NCBI RefSeq assembly: GCF_001969365.1
Contig: NZ_CP019315.1
Coordinates: forward strand, 13,608-77,607
Source: Tateyamaria omphalii
Lineage (GTDB): Bacteria; Pseudomonadota; Alphaproteobacteria; Rhodobacterales; Rhodobacteraceae
Direction: 5' to 3'
Length of the DNA: 64,000 nt
This document shows, piece after piece, positions 20,034 through 28,192 of the stretch. How positions within the stretch are numbered: the first letter of the stretch is position 1; the number at the start of each line of letters is the position of its first letter. The notes beneath the pieces were generated by a model. The model was not told where the DNA came from and ran no database searches. It was given only the letters and a program-made list of their open reading frames with translations. Position numbers and translations under genes: made by a program.

Positions 20034-20906
20034 CTATCGCAACCCATCCCGGATGATGTCACGGATCAGCGCGGCGGTTTCTACCGGTCGCTCCTCATGT
20101 GCCAGATGCCCGAGGCCCTCCAGCAGATGCACCGTGGCATCGCGCATGCGCGTCGCTGCATTCCGCGACACCGTCGGCGGCACGGTCGTGTCCTTGTCCC
20201 CCACAAGCAGATGCACCTGCGCCGGGTGGTCCGGCAGCCGCGCGAGCAATGGATCCAGCCGCCACTGCGCCATCATCAAAAGCGTGCCGTCTACATGGTT
20301 CCGATCGCCAACCAGGCGGCGATACAGGTCGAGGCCTTCGGCATCCAGGTCAGAGCCTGTCGACCCGATCAGCGCTTTGATCCGCTCCGGATTGGCTGAC
20401 GCGCCCGAGAACAACGAGGCGGTAAAGGGAACGGCGGCCAGCGCCTTTGCCATCACCGGAAATAGCAGTCCGGCAACGCCCTTGAACTGCTCCGTCGCCG
20501 CATTGATCCCGATCACAAGTGGCGTTTGTCCCCGCGGGGACAAATCGCTTTCCGCAAGCCGCAGGGCCACCGCGCCGCCTGCCGAGTGGCCAATGATCGC
20601 ATCCGGTGCCCAGCCTTCCTGATCGCAGAGCCGTTGAACGTCCTGTGCCATTGCATCCAGCCCACACCGATGTCGTGCGCCCAGCTGCGTGAAGCCGTGT
20701 CCCGGCAGATCCAGAGCAATCACGCGGAAGCTGCCAGCCAGAGTTGGGATGAGGTCGCGGTAGGAATGGGTCGAGCCGCCCGCGCCATGCAGCATGAGCA
20801 CGGTCTTTCCGGCGCCCGCTTCCTGGATGTGCCACCGGTGGACCGGCCCCTGTCCCCGCCGGGACAGTTCCGCATTGGGCCAGTTTTTGATCTGGGACCA
20901 GTCCAT
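20034..20906 (-). CDS. bchO: BchO, alpha/beta hydrolase associated with magnesium chelatase
   Basis: 290 residues with an alpha/beta hydrolase fold: oxyanion region VLMLHGAGGSTHSYRDL, nucleophile elbow IIGHSAGGAVAL (Ser near residue 120), and a C-terminal catalytic His in EGLGHLAHEERP. BchO is routinely encoded with bchI and bchD; its exact function is not settled. Palindrome site 6 is embedded and read as L-S-P-R-G-Q near residue 125, directly after the nucleophile helix, and a one-mismatch copy near the N-terminus is read as L-S-R-R-G-Q. These look like insertions into the coding sequence. It starts 3 bases after the bchD stop. Confidence 0.9.
   Translation of the reverse strand: MDWSQIKNWPNAELSRRGQGPVHRWHIQEAGAGKTVLMLHGAGGSTHSYRDLIPTLAGSFRVIALDLPGHGFTQLGARHRCGLDAMAQDVQRLCDQEGWAPDAIIGHSAGGAVALRLAESDLSPRGQTPLVIGINAATEQFKGVAGLLFPVMAKALAAVPFTASLFSGASANPERIKALIGSTGSDLDAEGLDLYRRLVGDRNHVDGTLLMMAQWRLDPLLARLPDHPAQVHLLVGDKDTTVPPTVSRNAATRMRDATVHLLEGLGHLAHEERPVETAALIRDIIRDGLR
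20527..20542. promoter_or_regulatory. parS-like palindrome, site 6 (inside bchO)
   Basis: Perfect TGTCCCCGCGGGGACA, read as L-S-P-R-G-Q in BchO. Confidence 0.7.
20851..20866. promoter_or_regulatory. parS-like palindrome, one-mismatch copy (5' part of bchO)
   Basis: TGTCCCCGCCGGGACA, read as L-S-R-R-G-Q in BchO; one base breaks the dyad. Confidence 0.55.
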
Positions 20907-20909
20907 GTT

Positions 20910-22553
20910 TCAGCCATCCAACGCCGACGTCACGGCACCACTTAGACGCTGCGCATCCGCCCTTGGCAAGGCCACATAAGGCGCGTCGAGGGCGTGGCTG
21001 AGGTCTTGTAAAGCCCGTTGCGGGCGGTTGGACATGTCGATCACTAGCGCGGCCGTTTTGGACGCGCGAAGCGCGGTTGCCATGGCGGTTGCGTCATCTG
21101 CGGCTTGGGCGCGGTTTGCGGTGCCGTCTAATGCGATGTTGGCGCGTCCGTCTGTGATCAGGATAACGGTCGGGGTGAGGCCCTTGCCCTTGCTTTGCTG
21201 GGCGAGCAGGAGCGCGTGTTGCAGGCCGGAGGCGAGCGGTGTGCCGCCGCCGCCGGGCAGGGCGGAGAGGCGACGCTTGGTTTGGACGAGTGAGCGGGTG
21301 GGGGGCAGGAGCGTTTCGGCTTCGGTGCCTCGGAAGGCGATCAGGGCGACGTGGTCGCGGCTGGCGTAGGCATCAGCCAATAGGAGCTCGATGGCGCCCT
21401 TCGCCTCGTTCAGACGCGACATGGCGGCAGAGCCGGAGGCGTCGACGGCAAAGATCAGAAGGCGGTCGGATTGTTCGGCGTAGCGTTTGAGGCGGATGTC
21501 GGAGGGCCGGATGAGGAGGCCCCTGCGGTCCGGTTGCTGCTGGCGGCGCAAGGGTTGCCAGGGGGCTGCGGCGCGGAGGGTTGAGATCAGGTCGATGCGC
21601 GAGGTGCCGTCGAGCCGTCCGGGCCGCGAGGGCAGGGGGCGGCCGCGGCGGTTGCTGGTGCGCTTTTGACCGGCGCCTGCGCCGCCGGATTTCCGGGTTG
21701 TCCCCGCGGGGACAAGTCCGTTCAGCAGGTCGGGGGGGAGTGCCGATTTGACCGCGTCGACCAGCATATCGGCATCGGGAATCGCATCGTTTTCCTGGGT
21801 GTCCCCGCGGGGACAGTCTTCGGACTCCCGCGGGGGAGGGGGGCTTTGCCGGTCTTCCGGGTCTTCGGGAATGAGCGTGGCACGGTGGGGGTAGACGAGG
21901 GTGGCGGCGATCTCGAGGTCGGTGTCTGTGAGATGGTCGCGGCCCATGAGTTGGGCGTGCGCGCGGGCAGTGCGCAGGGCGAGGGTTGGAGCGCGCAAGG
22001 ACGTTATGCCGAAGCGGGTGGCGAGCAGTGTCAGCTGGAGGATGGCGTCGGCGGTTTTTACGAGTGTCCCCGCGGGGACAGATGAGTTTGTCCCCGCGGG
22101 GACAAGTGGGTTTCGCCCCTCGGGTGCGAGGTGGAAGGCGCAGCGGTCGGCGAGGGGATCGGGGGCGCGTTCATCGGGCTCGATCCCTTCGTCAATGAGT
22201 AAAAATCCCTGTGTTAGAGACTGATCTGCGGCTTGGGCGAGCTTGGCGGCGAGGGCTGGGGGGCAGCGTTCGGCCATGGGGATCTGGGCAATGACGGGAT
22301 CATTGAAAAAAGATTTATTTTCAATGAGTTGCGCGGATGAAAGCGTGGCTGTGAGGTCGATGCCGCCGAAGAGTTGGTCGTCGGGGATGGTGATGGGGAG
22401 TTTGCGGATGGGCAGGGCAGGGGTGAAGCCCGCCAGCAGGGCGTCGCGGTCGGGGCTGGCGCGCATGCGGATGACGGCGCCGCCGAGGCCCTGCGGGTCC
22501 AGGGCCAGGAGTTTGAGCGCGAGGGCCGCGTTATGCCAGGTGTCGGTGGTCAT
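20910..22553 (-). CDS. bchD: BchD, magnesium chelatase subunit D
   Basis: 547 residues. BchD forms a two-tiered ring with the BchI ATPase and couples ATP hydrolysis to Mg insertion by BchH. The N-terminal half is the degenerate AAA+ domain, which lacks a proper Walker A. An acidic, Pro-rich linker follows, then a C-terminal von Willebrand A domain with the MIDAS motif DASGSAAMSR and LITDGRANIALDG. Four perfect copies of the plasmid palindrome lie in frame: two in the AAA+ part read as LVPAGTNSSVPAGTL, one in the linker as DCPRGDT, and one as GLVPAGTT. The gene remains open, so the added peptides seem tolerated. Confidence 0.93.
   Translation of the reverse strand: MTTDTWHNAALALKLLALDPQGLGGAVIRMRASPDRDALLAGFTPALPIRKLPITIPDDQLFGGIDLTATLSSAQLIENKSFFNDPVIAQIPMAERCPPALAAKLAQAADQSLTQGFLLIDEGIEPDERAPDPLADRCAFHLAPEGRNPLVPAGTNSSVPAGTLVKTADAILQLTLLATRFGITSLRAPTLALRTARAHAQLMGRDHLTDTDLEIAATLVYPHRATLIPEDPEDRQSPPPPRESEDCPRGDTQENDAIPDADMLVDAVKSALPPDLLNGLVPAGTTRKSGGAGAGQKRTSNRRGRPLPSRPGRLDGTSRIDLISTLRAAAPWQPLRRQQQPDRRGLLIRPSDIRLKRYAEQSDRLLIFAVDASGSAAMSRLNEAKGAIELLLADAYASRDHVALIAFRGTEAETLLPPTRSLVQTKRRLSALPGGGGTPLASGLQHALLLAQQSKGKGLTPTVILITDGRANIALDGTANRAQAADDATAMATALRASKTAALVIDMSNRPQRALQDLSHALDAPYVALPRADAQRLSGAVTSALDG
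21699..21714. promoter_or_regulatory. parS-like palindrome, site 7 (inside bchD)
   Basis: Perfect TGTCCCCGCGGGGACA, read L-V-P-A-G-T in the BchD linker. Confidence 0.7.
21800..21815. promoter_or_regulatory. parS-like palindrome, site 8 (inside bchD)
   Basis: Perfect TGTCCCCGCGGGGACA, read C-P-R-G-D in the acidic linker of BchD, a different frame from sites 7, 9 and 10. Confidence 0.7.
22065..22080. promoter_or_regulatory. parS-like palindrome, site 9 (inside bchD)
   Basis: Perfect TGTCCCCGCGGGGACA, read S-V-P-A-G-T; paired with site 10 at 24-base spacing. Confidence 0.7.
22089..22104. promoter_or_regulatory. parS-like palindrome, site 10 (inside bchD)
   Basis: Perfect TGTCCCCGCGGGGACA, read L-V-P-A-G-T; the rightmost perfect copy in the window. 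Confidence 0.7.
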
Positions 22554-22571
22554 GGAGTGTCATTGGTGGGC

Positions 22572-22627
22572 GGTGCGCAGTAAATGCGCACCCTACGGGC
22601 GATGTAGGGTGTGCATTTATGCGCACC
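22572..22627. repeat. Dispersed palindromic repeat A, copy 1 (bchI-bchD gap)
   Basis: An imperfect ~56-base inverted repeat with arms GGTGCGCAGTAAATGCGCAC and, on the other side, GTAGGGTGTGCATTTATGCG. Related copies are at 36948-36996 (complete) and 28513-28537 (half). It lies in the 166-base gap between bchI and bchD and is probably transcribed as a hairpin inside the operon. Confidence 0.7.
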
Positions 22628-22684
22628 TTTGCGGGCCGTTGTGGCGCTGCGTGGCGGGGTGAACCCCGCCCGACGGCGTGGGGT

Positions 22685-22712
22685 CAATCGTAAGGCGGAG
22701 GTGTCCTCCGCC
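22685..22712. repeat. Hairpin element shared with the pufC-dxs gap (inverted)
   Basis: TCGTAAGGCGGAGGTGTCCT followed by CCGCC is the reverse complement of the hairpin at 42408-42433. It lies just after the bchI stop together with another short hairpin (about 22656-22672). Confidence 0.5.
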
Positions 22713-22719
22713 CGGCCCA

Positions 22720-23727
22720 TCATGCGAGGACGGCGTCGACCGTGCGGGTGACGCGGGTGGTGCTGCCGGCCTCGTCCAGCGGGTCGCGGCGGAGGCGGTG
22801 CGACAGGGCGATGGGGGCGATTTGCTTCAAGTGCTGCCGGGTTAGGGTCGTTTTCTTGCCATAAGCGGCCAGCGCACGGGCGGCGCGCAGCAGGGTCAGT
22901 TCGCCGCGCAAGCCGTCGCTGCCCAATGCGATGCACAGCTCGGCGCAGTCGTGCAAGATGTCGTCGGGCGTCTCGATCTGGGGTAGGAGCTTGCGGGCGG
23001 CGAGGATCTTGCGCCGGATCTTGGCGTCTTCCTTGGTGTAGTGCGCCATGAATGTGTCGAAGTCACTTTCAAAGGCGTCGCGGCGTTTGATGACCTCGAT
23101 GCGCTCGGCCACGTCGTTCGGGCTGCGCACTTCGACAGACAGGCCAAAGCGGTCGAGCAGTTGGGGGCGCAACTCGCCCTCTTCTGGGTTGCCGCTGCCC
23201 ACCAGCACGAAACGGGCGGGATGGCGGATGCTGAGCCCTTCGCGTTCGACCACGTTTTCGCCGGATTGGGCGACGTCGAGCAGGAGGTCGACGATGTGAT
23301 CCTCGAGCAGGTTGACCTCGTCAATATAGAGGTAGCCGCGATTGGCGCGGGCGAGGAGACCCGGTTCGAACGCTTTTTCGCCGCGCGTGAGGGCGCGTTC
23401 GATGTCGAGGGCACCCACCACGCGGTCTTCGGTGGCACCCAGGGGCAGGTCGATGACGGGTGTGGGGATCTTGTGGGTCTTTTTCGTCTCTATATTTGCC
23501 CAATCGGGGCACGCGTCGTGCGTTTCGGCGTTGATCGGGCAGCCCTGGACAGCCGTGATCGGGGGCAGGAGCGCGGCCAGCGCGCGCACGGCGGTGGATT
23601 TACCAGTGCCCCGGTCGCCGAAGACCAGAACGCCACCGATGCCGGGATCGACGGCGGTGAGGATCATGGCCTGTTTCATATCCTCCTGCCCGACGATGGC
23701 GGAGAAGGGGAAGGGGGTTTTCGTCAT
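22720..23727 (-). CDS. bchI: BchI, magnesium chelatase ATPase subunit I
   Basis: 335 residues. AAA+ ATPase of Mg chelatase, acting with BchD and BchH. The Walker A motif GDRGTGKSTAVRAL lies near residue 40, Walker B GYLYIDEVNLLEDHIVDLLL near residue 140, and the sensor region VGSGNPEEGELRPQLLDRFG near residue 195. CPINAETHDACPDW between the P-loop and Walker B is the family-typical insert. I chose ATG 23727, which overlaps the crtA stop (ATGA); an upstream in-frame extension is inside crtA. Operon order crtA-bchI-bchD-bchO is the standard one. Confidence 0.96.
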   Translation of the reverse strand: MTKTPFPFSAIVGQEDMKQAMILTAVDPGIGGVLVFGDRGTGKSTAVRALAALLPPITAVQGCPINAETHDACPDWANIETKKTHKIPTPVIDLPLGATEDRVVGALDIERALTRGEKAFEPGLLARANRGYLYIDEVNLLEDHIVDLLLDVAQSGENVVEREGLSIRHPARFVLVGSGNPEEGELRPQLLDRFGLSVEVRSPNDVAERIEVIKRRDAFESDFDTFMAHYTKEDAKIRRKILAARKLLPQIETPDDILHDCAELCIALGSDGLRGELTLLRAARALAAYGKKTTLTRQHLKQIAPIALSHRLRRDPLDEAGSTTRVTRTVDAVLA

Positions 23728-24431
23728 TCTAAGCGTAGTCCTTTGAGCGGGCTGGTGCCGCCCCACGTGCCGCTGTCGCCGAGGATGGTGAAGCGGGCGT
23801 AAAGCTCTTCGCGGAACCATGCGCCGTCGCGGACGGCCTGGATCGCTTCGGCGTGGGGGCCGTTGTGGCGGGCGAATTGCGCCATTTCGTGGGCGCCTGG
23901 CCAGATGGAGAAGGTGACCTGGTGGAGCATGGGCACCTCACCGATCCCGATCTTGAATAGCACGTTGGGATCGCTGCCGATCATGATGGAGATGTCGGGG
24001 ACACGGTTCCAGAATTTTGTCAGGATGCGGGGTTTGATCGTGGCGCGGGTGAGGGCCGCGAGGGGTCCGTTTTGCGGCTCTGATACAGGGGAAAAAGGGG
24101 TTTGCCCGCTCCATGCGCCGCGTGCTGATGTGGGCGACAGGTACACCGTCCAGTGTTCGGCGGCCCGGGTGCGGTAGCGTTGGAAGATGCGCGTTTCTGC
24201 GATGCGGTGGCGGGCCGTGCCCGCGTCGGGCCAGGTGCAGAGGATGGCGTAGACGGCGGTGTTGGGCACCGGTGTGAACCCTTCGCCCGTGCCGGAGCCG
24301 CAGAGCTTCCAGAAGCCGAGGTCGGGCACGCGCGCCATGGCCAGACGTGCGCCGCCCATCATCGTGAGCGCCCATGCCCGGTCGCGCCACCGCGGGAAGC
24401 GGAAGAAGGATATCGTCGTGGTTTGGCTCAT
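23724..24431 (-). CDS. crtA: CrtA, spheroidene monooxygenase
   Basis: 235 residues; oxidises spheroidene to spheroidenone under oxic conditions. The N-terminus TISFFRFPRWRDRAWALTMM and the central RNPDIS-like block (NRVPDISIMIGSDPNVLFKI), followed by HQVTFSIWPGAHEMAQFA, are characteristic of CrtA. Its presence makes ketocarotenoids of the spheroidene series the expected pigments. Transcription diverges from crtI, with a PpsR-type site in the 98-base gap. Confidence 0.93.
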   Translation of the reverse strand: MSQTTTISFFRFPRWRDRAWALTMMGGARLAMARVPDLGFWKLCGSGTGEGFTPVPNTAVYAILCTWPDAGTARHRIAETRIFQRYRTRAAEHWTVYLSPTSARGAWSGQTPFSPVSEPQNGPLAALTRATIKPRILTKFWNRVPDISIMIGSDPNVLFKIGIGEVPMLHQVTFSIWPGAHEMAQFARHNGPHAEAIQAVRDGAWFREELYARFTILGDSGTWGGTSPLKGLRLE

Positions 24432-24492
24432 CTTTTTCGCACTGGCAGCGTGCCCATTGGCACATCTTTTAGCCTATCGGTGGAAAAGAAAT

Positions 24493-24510
24493 TGTCAACC
24501 AAACTAGACA
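24493..24510. promoter_or_regulatory. PpsR/CrtJ-type site between crtA and crtI
   Basis: TGT-CAACCAAACTAG-ACA, the TGT-N12-ACA palindrome bound by the aerobic photosynthesis repressor PpsR/CrtJ in relatives. It lies 20 bases upstream of the crtI start in the divergent promoter region. Confidence 0.7.
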
Positions 24511-24529
24511 CTCCTATTGTTTGAAAGAG

Positions 24530-26055
24530 ATGACACGCCTTGATCCCATCGAATCGAAGGCCCGAACGGGCAACCGCGCCATTGTGATTGGCGCGGGTCT
24601 GGGTGGTTTGGCCGCTGCCATGCGCCTGGGCGCCAAGGGTTATACCGTTACCATCATCGACAAGCTGGACGTGCCGGGGGGCCGTGGGTCTGCCATTTGG
24701 CAGGACGGGCATCGGTTTGATCTGGGTCCGACCATTGTCACCGTGCCGCAGCTGTATCGCGAGCTGTGGGCGGCCTGCGGTCGGTCATTTGAGGATGATG
24801 TAGAGCTGCGGTCGCTGGACCCGTTCTATGAAATTCGCTGGCCGGATGGGACCAAGTTTGTGGCCCAGCATGATACCGAGAAGATGCGCGCAGAGGTGGC
24901 CAAGATCGAGCCGCGCGATGTGGCGGGCTTTGATCGGTTTCTGGAGGATTCGGCGAAGCGGTATTGGTTTGGCTTTGAGGATCTGGGCCGTCGGTCCATG
25001 CACCAGCTTTCGGAGTTGGTGAAGGTGTTGCCGACCTTCGGGATGATGCGCGCGGATCGGTCGGTCTATGCCCATGCCGCGCGGCGCTTTCGCAATGAGA
25101 AGTTGCGGATGGCGTTTTCGTTTCACCCGCTCTTTATCGGCGGGGATCCGACCCATGTGACCAGCATGTATATTCTGGTCAGCTACCTGGAGAAGCAGTT
25201 TGGCGTGCATTATGCCATGGGGGGCTGTCTGGCATGGCGCGCAAGATGGCCGACGTGGTGGAGGATCAGGGCGGGACGCTTTTGATGGACACCACGGTCG
25301 ACGAGATTGTTGTCGAAGGCGGTCGTGTGCGTGGCGTGCGCCTTGAGTCCGGGCTGGAGCTGGGCGCCGATGTGGTCGTCAGCAATGCGGATGCAGGCCA
25401 TACCTATGATCGGTTGATGCGGGCCGCCCCCAAGAAGCGGTGGACGCCGGCCAAGCTGAAGCGGACGCGGTATTCGATGAGCCTGTTTGTCTGGTATTTC
25501 GGGACGAAGGGGACGCGGAGTGAGTGGGCTGATGTGGGCCATCACACCATTCTGAACGGGCCGCGCTATACCGGGTTGCTGCACGACATCTTTATGAAGG
25601 GCAAGCTGTCGGATGACATGAGCCTGTATGTGCATCGCCCGTCGGTCACCGACCCAGGGGTCGCGCCGGAGGGGGATGATACGTTTTATGTGCTGAGCCC
25701 GGTGCCGCATCTGGGGCATGGCGGGGTGGATTGGAGCACGGAAGCCGAGGCCTATAAGGCGAAGGTGCTGGCCGTGTTGGAGGACCAGCTTTTGCCCGGG
25801 TTAGGGTCGAGAATTTCGACCGAGCAGGTGTTTACGCCCGAGACGTTTCGGGATCGGTATCTGTCGCCCCATGGGGCTGGATTCTCGATTGAGCCGCGGA
25901 TTTTGCAGTCGGCCTGGTTCCGCCCTCACAACGTGAGTGAGGAGGCGGAGGGGCTGTATCTGGTGGGGGCTGGCACCCATCCCGGCGCGGGCGTGCCGGG
26001 GGTGATTTCGACGGCGGAGGTTCTGGCGCAGTTGGTGCCGGATGCGGTGGTATGA
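24530..26055 (+). pseudogene. crtI: CrtI, phytoene desaturase, interrupted by a single-base frameshift
   Basis: CrtI desaturates phytoene to neurosporene (or lycopene) in the membrane using FAD. The first part starts with the dinucleotide motif AIVIGAGLGGLAAAMRLGAK and runs to HYAMGG. At the G run 25219-25224 one G is missing; restoring it gives MGGLSGMARKMADVVEDQ and continues to the C-terminal FAD motif LYLVGAGTHPGAGVPGVIST. The rebuilt protein is ~508 residues, normal for CrtI. The gene is essential for coloured carotenoids, and crtB, C, D, E, F and A are intact, so a base under-call is likelier than a real mutation. It overlaps crtB by 4 bases. Confidence 0.9.
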
Positions 26056-27086
26056 TGGATCCGCGTGACCTTGAGGCCTGCACCGAGGCGATCCGCCATG
26101 GGTCGCTGTCGTTTCATGCGGCGTCGAAGTTGTTGCCCAAGAGCGTGCGCGATCCGGCGTTGGCGCTGTATGCGTTTTGTCGATTGGCCGATGATGAGGT
26201 CGATCTGAAGGCCGAGAAGGTCGAGGCGGTGTTGCGGCTGCGGGACCGGTTGGATCTGGTCTATGCCGGGACGCCGAAGGATGCCGCCGCCGACCGCGCC
26301 TTTGCCGCGGTGGTGGAGCAGTTCGATATGCCACGGGCCTTGCCCGATGCGTTGCTGGAAGGGCTGGCCTGGGATGCCGAGGGGCGGACCTATGCCACGC
26401 TGTCTGGCGTGAAGGAGTACTCGGCGCGGGTCGCGTCGGCCGTCGGTGCCATGATGTGTGTCCTGATGGGCGTGCGCGATGCGGATGCGCTGGCGCGGGC
26501 CTGTGATCTGGGCGTGGCTATGCAGCTGACAAACATTGCCCGCGACGTGGGTGAGGATGCGCTGGAGCGCCGCCTGTATTTGCCGACCGACTGGCTGGAG
26601 GAGGCGGGGATGACGCCCGAGAGCTTCTTTGCCGATCCGCGCCCGACCAAGGCGGTGCGGGCCATGGTCAAGCGGCTCGTGATGGAGGCGAACCGGCTCT
26701 ATTACCGGTCCGAGGCTGGGATCGGGGCGTTACCCGCGTCCTGTCGGCCCGGCATCTATGCGGCGCGGTTTATCTATGCGGGCATTGGCGGGCGGCTGAC
26801 GGGGATGGGGTATGACAGCATCTCGGCCCGGGCGCGGACGTCCAAAGCGCAGAAGCTGGGGTGGCTGGCGCAATCGGTTGCGGCGAGCGCGACAACGTCT
26901 GTCATGCCGCAGTCCGCAGTGCTTTATGCCAAGCCCTTGCCCGAGGTGCAGTTTCTGGTGGATGCGGCGGCCAAAGGCGCGCGCGCCAGCCGGAGCGACA
27001 GCCTGTTTGAAGCGCTGGCCGCCCTTGAGGCGAAACGGCAGTCCGAGCGCGCCACCTTGATCGGGACCCGCGCACGCGCTACCTGA
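26052..27086 (+). CDS. crtB: CrtB, phytoene synthase
   Basis: 344 residues; condenses two geranylgeranyl diphosphates head-to-head to phytoene. The two Asp-rich Mg-binding motifs are visible: LADDEVDLKAEK (about residue 46) and MQLTNIARDVGEDALERRLY (about residue 160). FCRLADDEVD and YYRSEAGIGALP are family hallmarks. The ATG overlaps the crtI stop. The C-terminal Arg-rich tail is variable. Confidence 0.95.
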   Translation: MMDPRDLEACTEAIRHGSLSFHAASKLLPKSVRDPALALYAFCRLADDEVDLKAEKVEAVLRLRDRLDLVYAGTPKDAAADRAFAAVVEQFDMPRALPDALLEGLAWDAEGRTYATLSGVKEYSARVASAVGAMMCVLMGVRDADALARACDLGVAMQLTNIARDVGEDALERRLYLPTDWLEEAGMTPESFFADPRPTKAVRAMVKRLVMEANRLYYRSEAGIGALPASCRPGIYAARFIYAGIGGRLTGMGYDSISARARTSKAQKLGWLAQSVAASATTSVMPQSAVLYAKPLPEVQFLVDAAAKGARASRSDSLFEALAALEAKRQSERATLIGTRARAT

Positions 27087-27091
27087 CGCTC

Positions 27092-27574
27092 ATGTTTTGG
27101 CTTTTGTTCTGCATTTTCTTTGCCGCCTGCCTTGGCGCGGGCGTGACCGGTGGGCTGTTCCCCCCCGGACCTTGGTACCGGGCGCTGAACAAGCCAAGCT
27201 GGACGCCGCCCGACTGGGTGTTTCCGGTGACATGGATGGTGCTGTACGCTTGTATGGCCATTGCGGGCGCCCGCGCGGCGATGGCAGAGGACAACGCAAT
27301 CGCGATGGCGTTTTGGGCAATGCAGATCGCGTTCAACGGGTTGTGGACGCCGGTGTTCTTTGGTCTGCGCAATATCCGGTTGGGCATGGCCGTTATCGGT
27401 GTTCTGTGGGTCACGGTGCTGAGCGCGATGCTGGCGTTGTGGCAGGTGGATATGATCGCTGGGGTGCTGTTTGTGCCATACCTGATCTGGGTCACGATTG
27501 CGGCGGCCCTGAATGCCGAGGTCTGGCGGTTGAACCGGGATGAGGCGGCGAAGGGGACTGTGGCGGCGGAGTGA
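27092..27574 (+). CDS. tspO: TspO/MBR-family tryptophan-rich sensory protein
   Basis: 160 residues with five membrane helices. Trp/Pro-rich motifs typical of TspO are present: NKPSWTPPDWVFPVTWMVLY and NGLWTPVFFGLRNI. In Rhodobacter, TspO is an outer-membrane protein that binds tetrapyrrole intermediates and modulates expression of photosynthesis genes. It starts 5 bases after crtB, its standard position in the crtIB-tspO operon. Confidence 0.93.
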   Translation: MFWLLFCIFFAACLGAGVTGGLFPPGPWYRALNKPSWTPPDWVFPVTWMVLYACMAIAGARAAMAEDNAIAMAFWAMQIAFNGLWTPVFFGLRNIRLGMAVIGVLWVTVLSAMLALWQVDMIAGVLFVPYLIWVTIAAALNAEVWRLNRDEAAKGTVAAE

Positions 27575-27766
27575 CGTCGTCGGTGGTGTGTGAAAACCAT
27601 AGTGGACAGCCGGGTGTCGGTCTGTGGGTCTTAAACACCCGCGACAAACCATTCGACAGCAGCGAAAATCACAGTGATCTTGCCGTGTGTCCAGGACGAA
27701 GCCTCGCGCTGGCCAGGTTTGTCGTCCAATAATTTCGCGGACGGTCGCGCCTCCACCCAAGCCGAT
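27575..27766. other. Gap between tspO and the toxin gene
   Basis: 192 bases, convergent between tspO and the Doc-like gene. I see no gene, palindrome or clear terminator stem here. Confidence 0.4.
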
Positions 27767-28192
27767 TTATACGTCGTCCACCATGGCTTCGTAGCTGTCA
27801 TATGATTTTGCGTAGTGTTCGACCCATGCAATGACCCTCTGCACATCCCAGTGTTCGTCGACCATCTGCGCCAACTTATCGTACCAGGGATAATCCTCTG
27901 GCAGGATTAGCACATGGATTTCGGTGTAAAGAAACGCGTTGCACACGATCCATGCGGTGCGCTTGTTCGCGTCCTTGAAACCGTGGTTGTTCAGAAAGCC
28001 GTGCAAAAGGCACCCGGCCTTGTCTATGACCGTGGGGTAGAAAACCTGCCCATCGTATTCCTGGTAGGGTCGTCCCAAGGCGCTGTGGATCAGGTCCTTG
28101 CTGTTGATGCCTGGAACACCGCCGCCGTTTCGCAGGGCGTGGTCATGCGCCGTTATCACGTCTGCAAACGTGACGCGGAAGTGATCTGCCAC
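27767..28192 (-). CDS. doc: Doc-type (Fic fold) toxin of a type II toxin-antitoxin system
   Basis: 141 residues from a GTG start at 28192. The Doc/Fic active-site motif HGFLNNHGFKDANKRTAWIV (HxFxDANKR) lies near residues 64-83. The N-terminus has the Doc-type IHSALGRPYQEYDG element. Doc toxins are Fic-fold kinases that inactivate elongation factor Tu, and they stabilise plasmids when paired with an antitoxin. The GTG shares a base with the stop of the upstream small gene (TAGTG), a typical coupled arrangement. It separates tspO from crtC, which are normally adjacent, so it looks inserted. Confidence 0.88.
   Translation of the reverse strand: MADHFRVTFADVITAHDHALRNGGGVPGINSKDLIHSALGRPYQEYDGQVFYPTVIDKAGCLLHGFLNNHGFKDANKRTAWIVCNAFLYTEIHVLILPEDYPWYDKLAQMVDEHWDVQRVIAWVEHYAKSYDSYEAMVDDV

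Noticed and set aside
17423..22104. CRISPR array
   Set aside because: The repeated unit is a 16-bp palindrome with irregular spacing from 8 to over 1000 bases, lies in genes, and no cas genes are present.
24450..24463. GTGCC-CATT-GGCAC dyad between crtA and crtI as an operator
   Set aside because: Arms of only 5 bases in GC-rich DNA occur often by chance; the PpsR-type site nearby is better supported.
27631..27846. Small minus-strand open frame overlapping the toxin gene
   Set aside because: It overlaps the Doc gene in another frame, has no ribosome-binding site and no recognisable features.
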